Shown: positions 17,277-26,536, counted from the stretch's first letter. The stretch: DNA of 46,426 nucleotides from Dialister succinatiphilus YIT 11850 (GCF_000242435.1 NZ_JH591187.1:1109615-1156040); one strand, 5' to 3'. Notes: generated by a model from the sequence alone, not told the origin. A program made the numbers and translations.

Positions 17277-17299
17277 GATTGGCTCCTTTCTGCTATGGA

Positions 17300-17357
17300 C
17301 TTTGGACACACCTTCGGTGTGGGGGGGACGGGCCTTTGGCCCGAGGGTTCAAAGCCC
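17300..17357 (+). repeat. Mosaic intergenic repeat, copy E, left fragment
   Basis: GACACACCTTCGGTGTG hairpin, then GACGGGCCTTTGGCCCGAGG and GGTTCAAAG, the standard opening of the left arm. It breaks off at the IS110-family element and resumes at about 19068 with the same orientation. Confidence 0.75.
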
Positions 17358-17482
17358 TATGGTAAGACTGCAAGTTAAGCTTTAATTAAAATCATCGCAT
17401 TTGCGTTGGGATTTAATTAAATTACTTGAAAATGGCGCACTCTAACCACGCCCTTCGAAAATCGATTTTTTCGAAGGCGTCC

Positions 17483-18718
17483 TCAGCTTATTCCAACATC
17501 GGGTTTGTACAGTTTATTTTCTTTCAGCAGGTAGAAAATAACTCGTACTAACTTCCGGGCTGTTAAAATGAGGGCTCGTTTATGTGCGTGTGTTTTGCTT
17601 TCTGCATATTTCTTCCGGTAATAAGCTTCAAAAACCGGATCGTGTATTCTAACCCGATTTGCGGCTTCGACTAGATAATATCTCAGCTTCTTATTTCCAG
17701 AAAGTACTGCAGCTTTATCCTCAGACTCTTTCTTTCCAGACTGGTTCCGCTTCCATTTGAAACCAGCCATCTTACCCAGGCTTTCCTGTTTCTGAAATCT
17801 GCTTATATCGCCTATTTCTGACATGATTCCAGCTGCAAGGACTGGGCCGATTCCTGGTATTGAGACTAAGATTGCGGGAACACTTTTCATCAGTTTCTCA
17901 ATGTTTTTGTCGCAATTATGAATTTCGTTTTCCAGTATCCTCATGATTTCCATATCACTGGCCATCGTTCTGTTCAGTGATTCTCTTACCATGGCGGGCA
18001 CTCTGTACGAGCTGCTGGCTGCCTTTTTAAGCACTTTGGCTATCTCTTCCGGATTCTGGAATTTTCCTCCTCCCTTCTCTTGGAGAAATTCCACCAGTTC
18101 CGGAATCGGCTTTTCCGCCAGCTCATCCAGCGTAAACTCTTCTTCTAAGAGCGACAGGGATGTTTTACTAAAAATGCTGTAGAACGGTTTCCCCGCTTCC
18201 ATTTCTGAAAAGCTTAGGAACAGTCGGGTTAAAAACTGGCTCTTCATCCGACTCAATGCCTGCACGTAGTTATATCTGCTTCGGGTCATAATCTTAAGTG
18301 CTTCCTGTCTGTCATCCAACTTGAATGGCAGAAGACCTGGGCGGATCCTTATAAAGTCGGCTATGGCGAAAGAATCGGTGATATCGTCTTTGTCCATATC
18401 CAAAAATGATTTCTTGTAATTCGCCACCATTATGGCATTCAGCGGAATAATTGAAAGCTTATGCTCATTCAATGCTTCGTGCTCGTACAAAAACCATACC
18501 AGGTTCTTGCTATAAACGGAGGTGTTTTCCATGCCAATCCTAATTGCTTCAAAATCTTCCTTCTCATAGTATGAAAGGATTTTCGCCACCAGCCGATCTG
18601 CACCTGATCCATTGTTGGAAAAGGTCAGCCTTCCAACAACTTTTCCCTCGCAATTCATGAAAGTAGCCACATTGGAACGTTTACTGATGTCAATGCCAAC
18701 GAACAGTGTGTTATTCAT
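17483..18718 (-). CDS. IS110-family transposase (DEDD recombinase)
   Basis: 411 aa. The N-terminal RuvC-like DEDD domain has its first acidic residue in VGIDISKRS (about residue 9), a glutamate in GMENTS and the DKDDITDSFAIAD aspartates. The C-terminal Transposase_20 domain carries a helix-hairpin-helix (SIPGIGPVLAAGIMSEIG) and the serine region KWKRNQSGKK. The start at 18718 has a GGGGAGGTGAG ribosome site; about 50 further upstream codons are open but unsupported. Apparently intact. Such enzymes use a bridge RNA from the element to pair donor and target DNA. Confidence 0.92.
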   Translation of the reverse strand: MNNTLFVGIDISKRSNVATFMNCEGKVVGRLTFSNNGSGADRLVAKILSYYEKEDFEAIRIGMENTSVYSKNLVWFLYEHEALNEHKLSIIPLNAIMVANYKKSFLDMDKDDITDSFAIADFIRIRPGLLPFKLDDRQEALKIMTRSRYNYVQALSRMKSQFLTRLFLSFSEMEAGKPFYSIFSKTSLSLLEEEFTLDELAEKPIPELVEFLQEKGGGKFQNPEEIAKVLKKAASSSYRVPAMVRESLNRTMASDMEIMRILENEIHNCDKNIEKLMKSVPAILVSIPGIGPVLAAGIMSEIGDISRFQKQESLGKMAGFKWKRNQSGKKESEDKAAVLSGNKKLRYYLVEAANRVRIHDPVFEAYYRKKYAESKTHAHKRALILTARKLVRVIFYLLKENKLYKPDVGIS

Positions 18719-19067
18719 AAATCTCACCTCCCCTTCCACACAGAGTAAGGAGCCAACAGAGCAGATGCCTTTGGGACTGGCGCAATACAGCCTCATTATT
18801 AGAATAGTCCGCGTACCGGGAATACACTCTTCCTTCCTGCTATAAGGAACCGGATGACGCAGCAAACAGCCTATGTGTTAGTAGTTTACCACCAGCCAAA
18901 GGAGACAAGCTTTGAAAGAATAGACGCACGCATCGTCAAACAGGGTTCAGCGGAATATCCTCTATGGCTCCTATAACCATTATTCCAAAGGCATGCTCAT
19001 GTTGTAAAGGGGAAAGATCCAGCAGGGATAAATCCTCTAATCTTCCCCTTCCAAACATATTATATGA
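18719..19067 (-). ncRNA. Candidate bridge-RNA region of the IS110 element
   Basis: Noncoding end of the element upstream of the recombinase, where IS110-group elements encode their bridge RNA. At 19009-19048 GGGGAAAGAT and ATCTTCCCC arms with an inner AGGGAT/ATCCTC pairing form a long stem, well placed for the 5' stem-loop. Loop-to-target pairing could not be established by eye. Confidence 0.35.
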
Positions 19068-19795
19068 GGGTTCAGAAGGTTCAGAAGGTTCAAAGGGAAG
19101 GTTCTTAGGATTGACCGGCCCTATGGGCCGGAGGGTTCTTAAGTTTGACGGCCTTTCAGGCCGAGGGTTGTGGTATCGTCCTTACGGGCGATGAGTATTA
19201 TAATGCCGCCTTTCGGCGGTCACGTCCACATCGAGTATCATAATCATTCTTACCCTCGTACATCCCTTCGCCACTTCGTGGCCCTCTTCCCCTAAAGGGG
19301 ACGCAAGAACGTTACGGGATTTACTTTCAGTATCATATGGCATGATAGGCATTCTGCTGATTGGCTCGCTGCGCTCGCCTCCCCTTATCCGGCTTCGCCG
19401 GACTTCCACCTAAAGGTGAAACGACTCACTATGATTTGTGCGTCGCTGGCGCTCCTTCAAATCATGTTCGCTGTGCATCCACGGGAAAGCGTGTCACACG
19501 ATTCGCAGGGAGCCGTAGGCGACTGAGAATCCAGTGACACGCTTCCCAGCGGGGCGGAAAGGTGGTGGCGCCAGCCACCAAAGGGGGAATGCATTTCCTC
19601 GAGCGGAGCGAGGTCGGCCTGTTTTCCTCGCCCGCCAGGGCGGTTGTAAAGGTTTTTTCATAAGAGGGCGCCTTCTATCAATTCATAGGCGCCCACCACA
19701 ACCCTCAGCGGCAAAGCCGCTGTCAAACTTAAGAACCCTCGGGGCGATAGCCCCGTCAAACTTTAGAACCCTCAAGCCCCATAGGGGCTTGTCCC
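19068..19795 (+). repeat. Mosaic intergenic repeat, copy E, main part
   Basis: Left-arm hairpins, then a rearranged core: GATGAGTATTATAATG replaces TATAAAGTCAGCG, extra modules are present near 19200-19310, and GTTACGGGATTTACTTTCAG resumes at 19312. GATTTG..CAAATC and GATTC..GAATC palindromes (19430-19530) precede the right core and right arm. It runs up to the pheA stop. Confidence 0.85.
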
Positions 19796-20632
19796 TTACG
19801 CCTTACAGGACGGGTAATTCCCCAGAATTTTGAAATAGGTGCACATGGACTTCAAGCCCCGAAGGGTCTGGGCATTGGAGGGGTCCTCCAGTTTGCCCAT
19901 GACGTCGATGTGGAAGAAGTATTCGAAGGGCCTTCCTTCCATGGGGCGGGATTCCAGATGGGTCATGTTCATGCCGCCATAGAAGAAGTAGCCCAGCACA
20001 TGGTAGAGGGCCCCCGGTTCGTGGCGCACGGAAATGACCAGGGTGATTTTATCAGCGTTCGGCTTGATTTCCATTTTCGGCCCGATGATGAAGAAGCGGG
20101 TGTAGTTGCTGGAGTTGAAGAAAATGTTTTCCGCCAGCACCGACAGACCGTAGAGCCGGGCAGCGGTGCGGCTGGCCACGGCGGCCTGGTTTTTCTTTCC
20201 GTCCTGGGCCACCTTTTCAGCGCTTCGGGAAGTGGAGAAATAGGGTTTCAATGTCCAGTCCCTGTGTTTATTGAAGAAGGGACGGCACTGGGCAAAGCCC
20301 TGAGGATGGGAGAAGACGGTGTCGATGTCTTCCAGCTTCGCCCCCGGCAGGCCCAGCAGGTTGTGCTCGATTTTCACGATCTGCTCTCCCACCACGGCAC
20401 AGCCGTAGCGCTGAATCAGGTCGTACACCTCGGTAATCCCGCCGGTGGAGGAGTTTTCGATGGGCACCACGCCGTAGTCGATATCCCCTTCCTGCACCGC
20501 CTTCACCACATCTTCAAAGAGAGGGAAATAGGATTCCTCTCTTTTTCTATTTTCAAACTGCTGCTCCATGGCTTCATAGGTATAGGAACCCTTGGCGCCG
20601 TAGCAGCCTACACGAAGTACTTTATCCGACAT
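19796..20632 (-). CDS. pheA: Prephenate dehydratase
   Basis: 278 aa, monofunctional type without chorismate mutase. Converts prephenate to phenylpyruvate for Phe synthesis. The dehydratase domain (residues about 5-185) ends with the catalytic TRFFIIG motif. The ACT domain follows (about 200-275) with the Phe-binding GALYHVLGYF and ESRP motifs, so feedback inhibition by Phe is expected. Ribosome site AGGAGGAATTCCC. The start overlaps the end of aroC by 11 bp, so they are translated from one message. Confidence 0.95.
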   Translation of the reverse strand: MSDKVLRVGCYGAKGSYTYEAMEQQFENRKREESYFPLFEDVVKAVQEGDIDYGVVPIENSSTGGITEVYDLIQRYGCAVVGEQIVKIEHNLLGLPGAKLEDIDTVFSHPQGFAQCRPFFNKHRDWTLKPYFSTSRSAEKVAQDGKKNQAAVASRTAARLYGLSVLAENIFFNSSNYTRFFIIGPKMEIKPNADKITLVISVRHEPGALYHVLGYFFYGGMNMTHLESRPMEGRPFEYFFHIDVMGKLEDPSNAQTLRGLKSMCTYFKILGNYPSCKA

Positions 20633-21722
20633 GGGAATTCCTCCTGTCCGTCAAAAGAAGATCCAGAATCACCAGGGCCGCCGCATTTTCAATCACCGGA
20701 ATGGCCCGGGGGATGATGCAGGGGTCATGGCGCCCGCCGATGGAAAGGTCTGTATCTTCCTTTTTTGAAATATCGATGGTGCGCTGCCTCTTCCCGATGG
20801 AAGCGGTGGGCTTCACTGCCAGCGTAAAGAGAAGGGGACTGCCGCTGGAAATACCGCCCAGCACGCCGCCATTATGATTGGTCAGGGCTTTCGGTGTTCC
20901 CCCTTCATAATGAAGGCTGTCATTGGCCTCGGATCCATAGCGGGACGCAAAGCCGAAACCTTCACCGAAGGAAATGGCCTTCACTGCCGGCACGGAAAAC
21001 ATCATGTGAGCCATTTCACTTTCCAGGGAATCAAAGAAGGGATCCCCCAGTCCCATCGGAAGACCCAGGGCCATGCATTCCACCACGCCGCCTACGGAAT
21101 CCCCCTCCTTCTGCGCCGCAAGAATGGCCTCTTCCATGGCCTTCCCTGCCTTTTCATCCATCACCGGCAGTTTCATGGCATCCAGCCTTTCGAAAAGGGC
21201 CTTTTCCTCCCCCAGAGGATGGAAGGGCCGGTCTTGGATGCCGTGAATCGCAAGGGCATGGGCACCGATGAAAATGCCCTCCTTCTCCAGCACCTGCCGG
21301 GCCAGGGCACCGGCAAAGGTGAGAGGCGCCGTAATGCGGCCAGAAAAATGGCCGCCGCCGCGGTAGTCATTGAAGCCGCCGTATTTGACGTATCCCGTAT
21401 AGTCCGCGTGTCCCGGACGCATGTGGTCCTTTAAAATATCATAATCTTTGGAATGCTGATTGCCATTCCTGATTTCCATGGCCAGCGGCGTGCCGGTGGT
21501 GTGGTCGTTGAAATAACCCGAAAGGATTTCAAAGCTGTCCTTCTCCTTCCGCGGCGTGGCCAGATTCGAACTCCCCGGCGCCCGGCGGGCCATTTCCCGG
21601 CGGACCTTATCCCAGTCAATGGAAATCCCCGGCGGAAGCCCGTCGATGACAGCGCCGATGGCGGTGCCATGGGATTCGCCAAAAATGGTGACTTTCAATG
21701 TTTCTCCAAATGTATTGCTCAT
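20622..21722 (-). CDS. aroC: Chorismate synthase
   Basis: 366 aa. Converts EPSP to chorismate using reduced FMN. Family signatures present: GESHGTAIG near the N-terminus, GHADYTGYVKYG, GGISSGSPLLF, and the C-terminal RHDPCIIPRAIPVIENAAAL. The catalytic histidines lie in these segments. Start at 21722 is set by CAGGAGACAACC; the longer frame has no ribosome site. It is first in a two-gene block aroC-pheA that is isolated from aroA by repeat F. Confidence 0.96.
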   Translation of the reverse strand: MSNTFGETLKVTIFGESHGTAIGAVIDGLPPGISIDWDKVRREMARRAPGSSNLATPRKEKDSFEILSGYFNDHTTGTPLAMEIRNGNQHSKDYDILKDHMRPGHADYTGYVKYGGFNDYRGGGHFSGRITAPLTFAGALARQVLEKEGIFIGAHALAIHGIQDRPFHPLGEEKALFERLDAMKLPVMDEKAGKAMEEAILAAQKEGDSVGGVVECMALGLPMGLGDPFFDSLESEMAHMMFSVPAVKAISFGEGFGFASRYGSEANDSLHYEGGTPKALTNHNGGVLGGISSGSPLLFTLAVKPTASIGKRQRTIDISKKEDTDLSIGGRHDPCIIPRAIPVIENAAALVILDLLLTDRRNSHVG

Positions 21723-21764
21723 GGTTGTCTCCTGTATCTGTGAATGGGATGCGGCTTCGCCTTT

Positions 21765-22640
21765 AGACACACCTTCGATGTGAGGGTTCACTGGACACAC
21801 CTGCGGTGTGAAGGTTCAGAGGGTTCAAAGGGGAAAGGTTCTTAGGATTGACCGGCCCTATGGGCCGGAGGGTTCGTAAGTTTGACGGCCTTTCAGGCCG
21901 AGGGTTGTGGTATCGCCCTTACGGGCGATGAACATAAAGTCAGCGTTACGGGATTGGCTTTCTATATCATATGGCATGAAAAGCATTCTGGTGATCAGCC
22001 ACCAAAGGGGGAAAACGCCGAAATGGTACCTGAAGTATATGACTCGCTGTTTTTTCCCTCATATCTCTCGTTTCCCCTTGAGGGGAAGTCCCGCGAAGCG
22101 GGAAAGGGTGTACGGGGCAGAGCACCGATAGGATGCTCCATCGCGGTCCTGACCGCCAATCGGCGGCCCCCTGAGCGAAGCGATGCACAAAATGTAGTGA
22201 GTCGTTTTCCCTTTAGGGCGATAAGACATGGAATAAGAATATCATAATCATTCTTACCACCGTCCACCCCTTCGCCACTTCGTGGCCCTCTTCCCCTAAA
22301 GGGGACGCAAGAGGCGTTACGGGATTTGCTTTTCTGTGTCATAGAGCGAAATAAGCATTCTGCTGACTGGCTCGCTGCGCTCGCCTCCCCTATCCGGGCT
22401 TCGCGGGACTTCCCCCTATGCAGGGGGAAGTCCCGCGAAGCGGGCAAGGAGGAAGCCGTTAGACGAGCGGAGCGAGGCTGGCCTGTTTTCCGACGCCCGC
22501 AGGGCGGTTGTCAAGGTTTTATTATAAGAGGGCGCCTTCTATAAATTAGAGGCGCCCACCGCAACCCTCACAGCCGCAGGCTGTGTCACCCCTAAGAACC
22601 TTCGGGGCGAAAGCCCCGTCAATCTTAAGAACCTTTCCCC
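21765..22640 (+). repeat. Mosaic intergenic repeat, copy F (complete, with extra module)
   Basis: Two GACACACC..GGTGTG-type hairpins, left arm, core (ATAAAGTCAGCGTTACGGG at about 21932), then a 150-bp extra module at about 22020-22170 shared with copies H and J. Decayed core material (GTTACGGGATTTGC at 22316), CGCTGCGCTCGCC hairpin, right core at about 22528-22555 and right arm follow. Fills the gap between aroC and aroA. Confidence 0.85.
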
Positions 22641-22668
22641 TTGCGTCTGGGAATACCAGCAAGCGCCG

Positions 22669-23943
22669 CTATGCCTCTACTACCTTCCCTCCCACTTTCC
22701 GGAAGTCTTCCCAGAAACGGGGGTAGGATTTCTTTACGCTTTCTGCGCCTTCTATGGTGAGGGGGCCCGTCAGTTTCGGGGTAATGGATGCCAGGGCCAT
22801 GGCTATGCGGTGATCGTTCCAGGAGGATACGGTGCCGCCGGAAAGGACGGGTTTCCCCCGGATGACCAGGCCTTCGGGCTTTTCTTCCACCTCTGCCCCC
22901 AGCTTGGTGAGTTCCACTGCCATGGCATGGAGGCGGTCGCATTCTTTGAGCCTCACCCTGCCGGCGTGGATGATTTCTGTCACTCCTTCGCTCACAGCGG
23001 CCAGGGCGGCGAAGGCGGGGACCAGGTCGGGCACGTTTTCCGCGTCCATGGTGATGCCGTGGAGGCTGCTTTTTTCTGCCAGAAGGCGGCCTTCTTTCTT
23101 TTCTATATGGCCGCCCATGTCTTTCAGAAGGGTGACAATGGCCCGGTCTCCCTGAAGGGAGGTGTCCGACAGGCCGGTAAGGGCTATGGTGCCGCCGGAA
23201 AGGGCGGCGGTGAGCCAGAAGGCAGCCTGGGAGTAGTCACCTTCTACGGCGAAGGTGCCGGTTTTGTAGTGCTGCCGTCCCGGGATTTCATACAGTCCCT
23301 CTTCTTTTTCATGGATGGTGATGCCGTGGCGGGCAAGGGTATCCAGGGTCATGTCCACATAGCTTTTGGACTCCAGAGGCGTGGTGCTTCGAAGGGTGGA
23401 GTCTTCATCTGCCAGAGGCAGGGCGAAGAGAAGGCCCGTGAAGAACTGGGAGCTCACGTCACCGGGGAGCTCATAGGCGCCGCCCGGAAGGGTGCCCTGT
23501 ACTTCCAGGGGCAAGCCGCCTTCGGTATGGTAGGAAATCTGTTTCCTGTCAAACATATCATAGTAGGGCGTCAGGGGCCGCTCCGACAGCCGTCCGCGGC
23601 CGGTGTAGACCACATGGTTTCCCGAGGAAAGACCCAGGGGAATTAGGAAGCGGAGGGTGGAGCCCGATTCGCCGGCATCGGCATGAAGTAGGCCTTCCTG
23701 CTTCGCAAGCCCTCCCCGAATGGAAAGGGTAATGCCTTCCTTTCCCTCTTTTTTCTCAATGGCTGCGCCAAAGAGGGACAGGATACGCACCGTGGCTTCG
23801 ATATCTTCGGACCAGGTCACGCCGGTAACCTCCGTCTCCCCCTTAGCCAGGGCAGCGGCAATGATTTCCCGATGGGTCATGCTTTTGGAGGAAGGCACCC
23901 GTAAGGTGCCGGAAAGGGGGGCGGGGCGGATGGTGATGTTCAT
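22669..23943 (-). CDS. aroA: 3-phosphoshikimate 1-carboxyvinyltransferase (EPSP synthase)
   Basis: 424 aa. Joins PEP and shikimate 3-phosphate. Visible are the N-terminal substrate-binding SSKSMTHR (K and S contact shikimate), the ESGSTLRFLIPL motif and the C-terminal SSWNDHRIAMALA signature. The classical PEP-loop GNAGTAMRPL is replaced by GESGSTLRFL, as in class II-like EPSP synthases. Ribosome site AAGGAGGTTTCC. It begins 10 bp after the aroB stop, in one operon tyrA-aroB-aroA. Confidence 0.94.
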   Translation of the reverse strand: MNITIRPAPLSGTLRVPSSKSMTHREIIAAALAKGETEVTGVTWSEDIEATVRILSLFGAAIEKKEGKEGITLSIRGGLAKQEGLLHADAGESGSTLRFLIPLGLSSGNHVVYTGRGRLSERPLTPYYDMFDRKQISYHTEGGLPLEVQGTLPGGAYELPGDVSSQFFTGLLFALPLADEDSTLRSTTPLESKSYVDMTLDTLARHGITIHEKEEGLYEIPGRQHYKTGTFAVEGDYSQAAFWLTAALSGGTIALTGLSDTSLQGDRAIVTLLKDMGGHIEKKEGRLLAEKSSLHGITMDAENVPDLVPAFAALAAVSEGVTEIIHAGRVRLKECDRLHAMAVELTKLGAEVEEKPEGLVIRGKPVLSGGTVSSWNDHRIAMALASITPKLTGPLTIEGAESVKKSYPRFWEDFRKVGGKVVEA

Positions 23944-23953
23944 GGAAACCTCC

Positions 23954-25021
23954 TTACTCTGTCACTATATACCGGGACAGTTCATCGGTGGAAATGGTGA
24001 GAAGCTCGGCTTCCCCGATTTTCTTCAGCACCACCAGGGTGATTTTCTTTCCCCTTCTCTTCTTGTCATGCATAATCTGGGGAATGAGATCCTCTGCCGG
24101 CACGCCGATGGATGTGGGCAGGGACAGTTTATGAAGCACCCGGATGAGACGGCTGGCGGTGCCTTTTTCCGTAAGGCCCATCTTTTCCGTCTGTTCCGTC
24201 AAAAGGCTCATGCCAATGGCCACCCCTTCGCCGTGGGTGAAGGTGGAATAGTGGAAATACCGTTCCACGGCGTGGCCGATGGTATGGCCGAAATTGAGGA
24301 CCTGCCTTTTGCCGGTGTCAAATTCATCTTCTTCCACCACCCTCGTTTTCTGCAGCACGCTGTGGAGAATGATTTCCTCTATATGCTTTTCCAGATCCTC
24401 TTCCGTTTCCAGGGCTTCAAAGATTTCAAAAAGTTCCCGGTCCCCGATGCATCCGTACTTCACCGCTTCCGCCAGACCGTCGTGCACGTAGCGGGTAGGC
24501 AGGGTCTTCAGAAGGTCCGGATCAATGAAAACGCCCTTCGGCTGGTAGAAAGCGCCGGCCAGGTTCTTCCCGCTGGGCAGGTCCACGGCCACCTTGCCAC
24601 CTACGGAGCTGTCAATCTGGGCCAAAATGGTGGTAGGGATCTGGAAGAACGGAATGCCCCGCATGTAGGTGGCTGCCGCAAAGCCGCCCAGGTCCCCCGG
24701 CACGCCGCCGGACAGGGTGACCAGCGCATCACTGCGGGACATATTGAACTCCGACAGCGCGTCATACACATCAGAAAGGACCTTCATGTTCTTGCTGGCC
24801 TCGCCGGCAGGAATGGCGATGACCCGCACATCGAAGCCCGCCTCGGTCAGCACCTTCCGGATCCGTTCCCCATAGAGAGGCTCCACATGGTCATCAGTAA
24901 TGACGGCGATTTTCTCCGCTTTCGTGAGAGCCCGGATTTTTTCGCCCACCCTGTCCAGAAGGCCGCGCTCGATTTCAATTTCATAGGAATCTTTTCCCAA
25001 ATTCACTTTAACTGTTGCCAC
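23954..25021 (-). CDS. aroB: 3-dehydroquinate synthase
   Basis: 355 aa, usual length. Cyclises DAHP to 3-dehydroquinate with NAD+ and a divalent metal. The metal ligands Glu (GLAEAVKYG), His (FGHTIGHA) and His (HGEGVAIG) are present. So are QIDSSVGGK, SGKN, the DEFDTGKRQVLNFGH stretch and HDKK. The NAD loop reads LSGGVPGD instead of the usual GGGVVGD, a mild change. It overlaps the end of tyrA by 14 bp. This is the canonical copy; a divergent paralogue lies at 35282. Confidence 0.94.
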   Translation of the reverse strand: MATVKVNLGKDSYEIEIERGLLDRVGEKIRALTKAEKIAVITDDHVEPLYGERIRKVLTEAGFDVRVIAIPAGEASKNMKVLSDVYDALSEFNMSRSDALVTLSGGVPGDLGGFAAATYMRGIPFFQIPTTILAQIDSSVGGKVAVDLPSGKNLAGAFYQPKGVFIDPDLLKTLPTRYVHDGLAEAVKYGCIGDRELFEIFEALETEEDLEKHIEEIILHSVLQKTRVVEEDEFDTGKRQVLNFGHTIGHAVERYFHYSTFTHGEGVAIGMSLLTEQTEKMGLTEKGTASRLIRVLHKLSLPTSIGVPAEDLIPQIMHDKKRRGKKITLVVLKKIGEAELLTISTDELSRYIVTE

Positions 25022-25868
25022 GATGCATCATTTCCCTTCTTCTTCTGCCCGCCTCTTCCAGAAAGGCGATAATTTCCTCTTCATCTCCTGCTGCAATGGC
25101 CTCCCTCAGGGTAGAGAGGGAAGCGCTGAACCGGTCGATTTCCTCCAGCAGCTTATCTTTGTTGGAAAGGAAAAGGGAAGTCCACAGCTTTCCATTAATA
25201 TCGGCCACCCTGGTCTCATCCCGAAAAGAGCCGCCGATGAAATACTTCGTTTTCTCCGAATAGGAGCTGCTGTTCATGAGCGCCGTGGCCACCACGTGGG
25301 TAAGATCGCTGGTGTAAGCAATGGCCCGGTCATGGTCCTCTGCCGTCACCACCGGCACATGGGCGCAGCCCAGCTCCCTGGCCATGTCCTTCACCAGTTC
25401 CAGATGCTCCTTCCTGTTCCAGGGCTCCGGAATGAGCACATAATTGGCACCGTCGAAAATGGCGCCGTCCGACTGGGCCAGCCCGGCCCCTTCCTTCCCG
25501 CACATGGGATGGCCGGAAACGAAATCCATGCCTTCCGGCAGAAGGGCGGCCACCTCTTTGGCAAAGCCATTCTTCACGCCCGCAATATCCGTGAGCACCG
25601 CCTTTTCATGAAGAAGGGACAAATGCTCTTTGATAAAAGAAAGAGTCCCCCTCTCCGGCGTACAGAAAATGACGATTTCCGCCTTCTTCAAATCCTTCGG
25701 ATCAATGGAATCAACGATTCCCATGGCCAGCGCCTCTTCCGCCACCTTTTTCGTGCGGTTCAGGCCAATCACCGGATGGCCCAGCTCTTTCAGCCTTCTG
25801 GCAAAGGAGCCTCCCATGAGGCCCAGGCCGATGACGGCAATGGGAATCTTTCTAAAGTCACTGTTCAT
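25008..25868 (-). CDS. tyrA: Prephenate dehydrogenase
   Basis: 286 aa. Oxidatively decarboxylates prephenate to 4-hydroxyphenylpyruvate for Tyr synthesis. Rossmann motif GLGLMGGS at residues 14-21, catalytic histidine in SGHPMCGKEGAG, and the helical dimerisation domain in the second half. No C-terminal ACT domain, so any Tyr inhibition would act at the active site. Ribosome site AAAGGAAACC. First gene of the tyrA-aroB-aroA block; repeat G separates it from aroF. Confidence 0.93.
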   Translation of the reverse strand: MNSDFRKIPIAVIGLGLMGGSFARRLKELGHPVIGLNRTKKVAEEALAMGIVDSIDPKDLKKAEIVIFCTPERGTLSFIKEHLSLLHEKAVLTDIAGVKNGFAKEVAALLPEGMDFVSGHPMCGKEGAGLAQSDGAIFDGANYVLIPEPWNRKEHLELVKDMARELGCAHVPVVTAEDHDRAIAYTSDLTHVVATALMNSSSYSEKTKYFIGGSFRDETRVADINGKLWTSLFLSNKDKLLEEIDRFSASLSTLREAIAAGDEEEIIAFLEEAGRRRREMMHRGNS

Positions 25869-25895
25869 AATGGTTTCCTTTATTTATGTATATAG

Positions 25896-26415
25896 CAGGG
25901 CCTCACGGCCCGGGTTTCTGAGAGTTCAGTGGGAAAGGTTCTTAGGATTGACCGGCCCTTGGCCGGAGGGTTCGTAAGTTTGACGGGGCCTTTGGCCCCG
26001 AGGGTTGTGGATTGCCCTTGGCAATGCTTATAAAGTCAGCGTTACGGGATTTACTTTTCTGTGTCATAGGGCTTGAAAAGCATTACGTCGATCAGCCACC
26101 TCCGGTGGCTTTCCCCCCTTTGGTACCTCACGGCACCAAAGGGGGAATCTCCTTCGCCCGCCAGGGCGGTTGGCCTGTTTTCCCTCGCCCGCAGGGCGGT
26201 TGTAAAGGTTTTATACAAACTGGCGCCTTCTATAATTTAAAGGCGCCGTACCTCGCCAGCGCAGCGATACTATATAACTCCCGAGGGCGAGAGCCCTCAA
26301 CCCGCCTGTAAGGCGAAGCCGATCACAGGCAGAACCCTTGGCGCCCAGGGCCAAAGGCCCGGCGGCGCCATCAACCCTCACGCCCGTAAGGGCGTGTCAA
26401 CCTTCGGGAATACCG
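25896..26415 (+). repeat. Mosaic intergenic repeat, copy G (short form)
   Basis: Left arm with one GACCGGCCCTTGGCCGG hairpin, core TATAAAGTCAGCGTTACGGG at about 26031, CCACCTCCGGTGG hairpin and right core GGCGCCTTCTATAATTTAAAGGCGCC (about 26223). The right arm is divergent: GGCGCC..GGCGCC and ACGCCCGTAAGGGCGT hairpins. It lacks the middle GATTC palindrome modules. Lies between tyrA and aroF. Confidence 0.82.
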
Positions 26416-26471
26416 GAAAGCACCGCCCAGGTCCCGATCCCGACCGCACTGCCACCGCCCCCAAACGCCGC

Positions 26472-26504
26472 AAAAGGCAGAGCTCCCATGAACCCTGCCT
26501 TTTT
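26472..26504. terminator. Terminator-like hairpin after aroF
   Basis: AAAAGGCAG (26472-26480) and CTGCCTTTT (26495-26503) arms, 14-nt loop, with T/A-rich flanks on both strands. About 35 bp past the aroF stop. If efficient it separates aroF from the tyrA block. Confidence 0.7.
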
Positions 26505-26536
26505 CTCCACTCCGAAAGAACATGCAGGGCTTCTGA

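Larger units (their letters stand above)
17358..19067 (-). mobile_element. IS110-family insertion sequence
   Basis: About 1.7 kb containing one recombinase gene and a 350-bp noncoding stretch upstream of it. It interrupts repeat E between GAGGGTTCAAAG (17345-17356) and GAGGGTTCAGAAGG (19066 on). No terminal inverted repeats are evident, as expected for IS110. Both flanks carry GAGGGTTCA, so ends are known only to about 10 bp. Confidence 0.75.
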
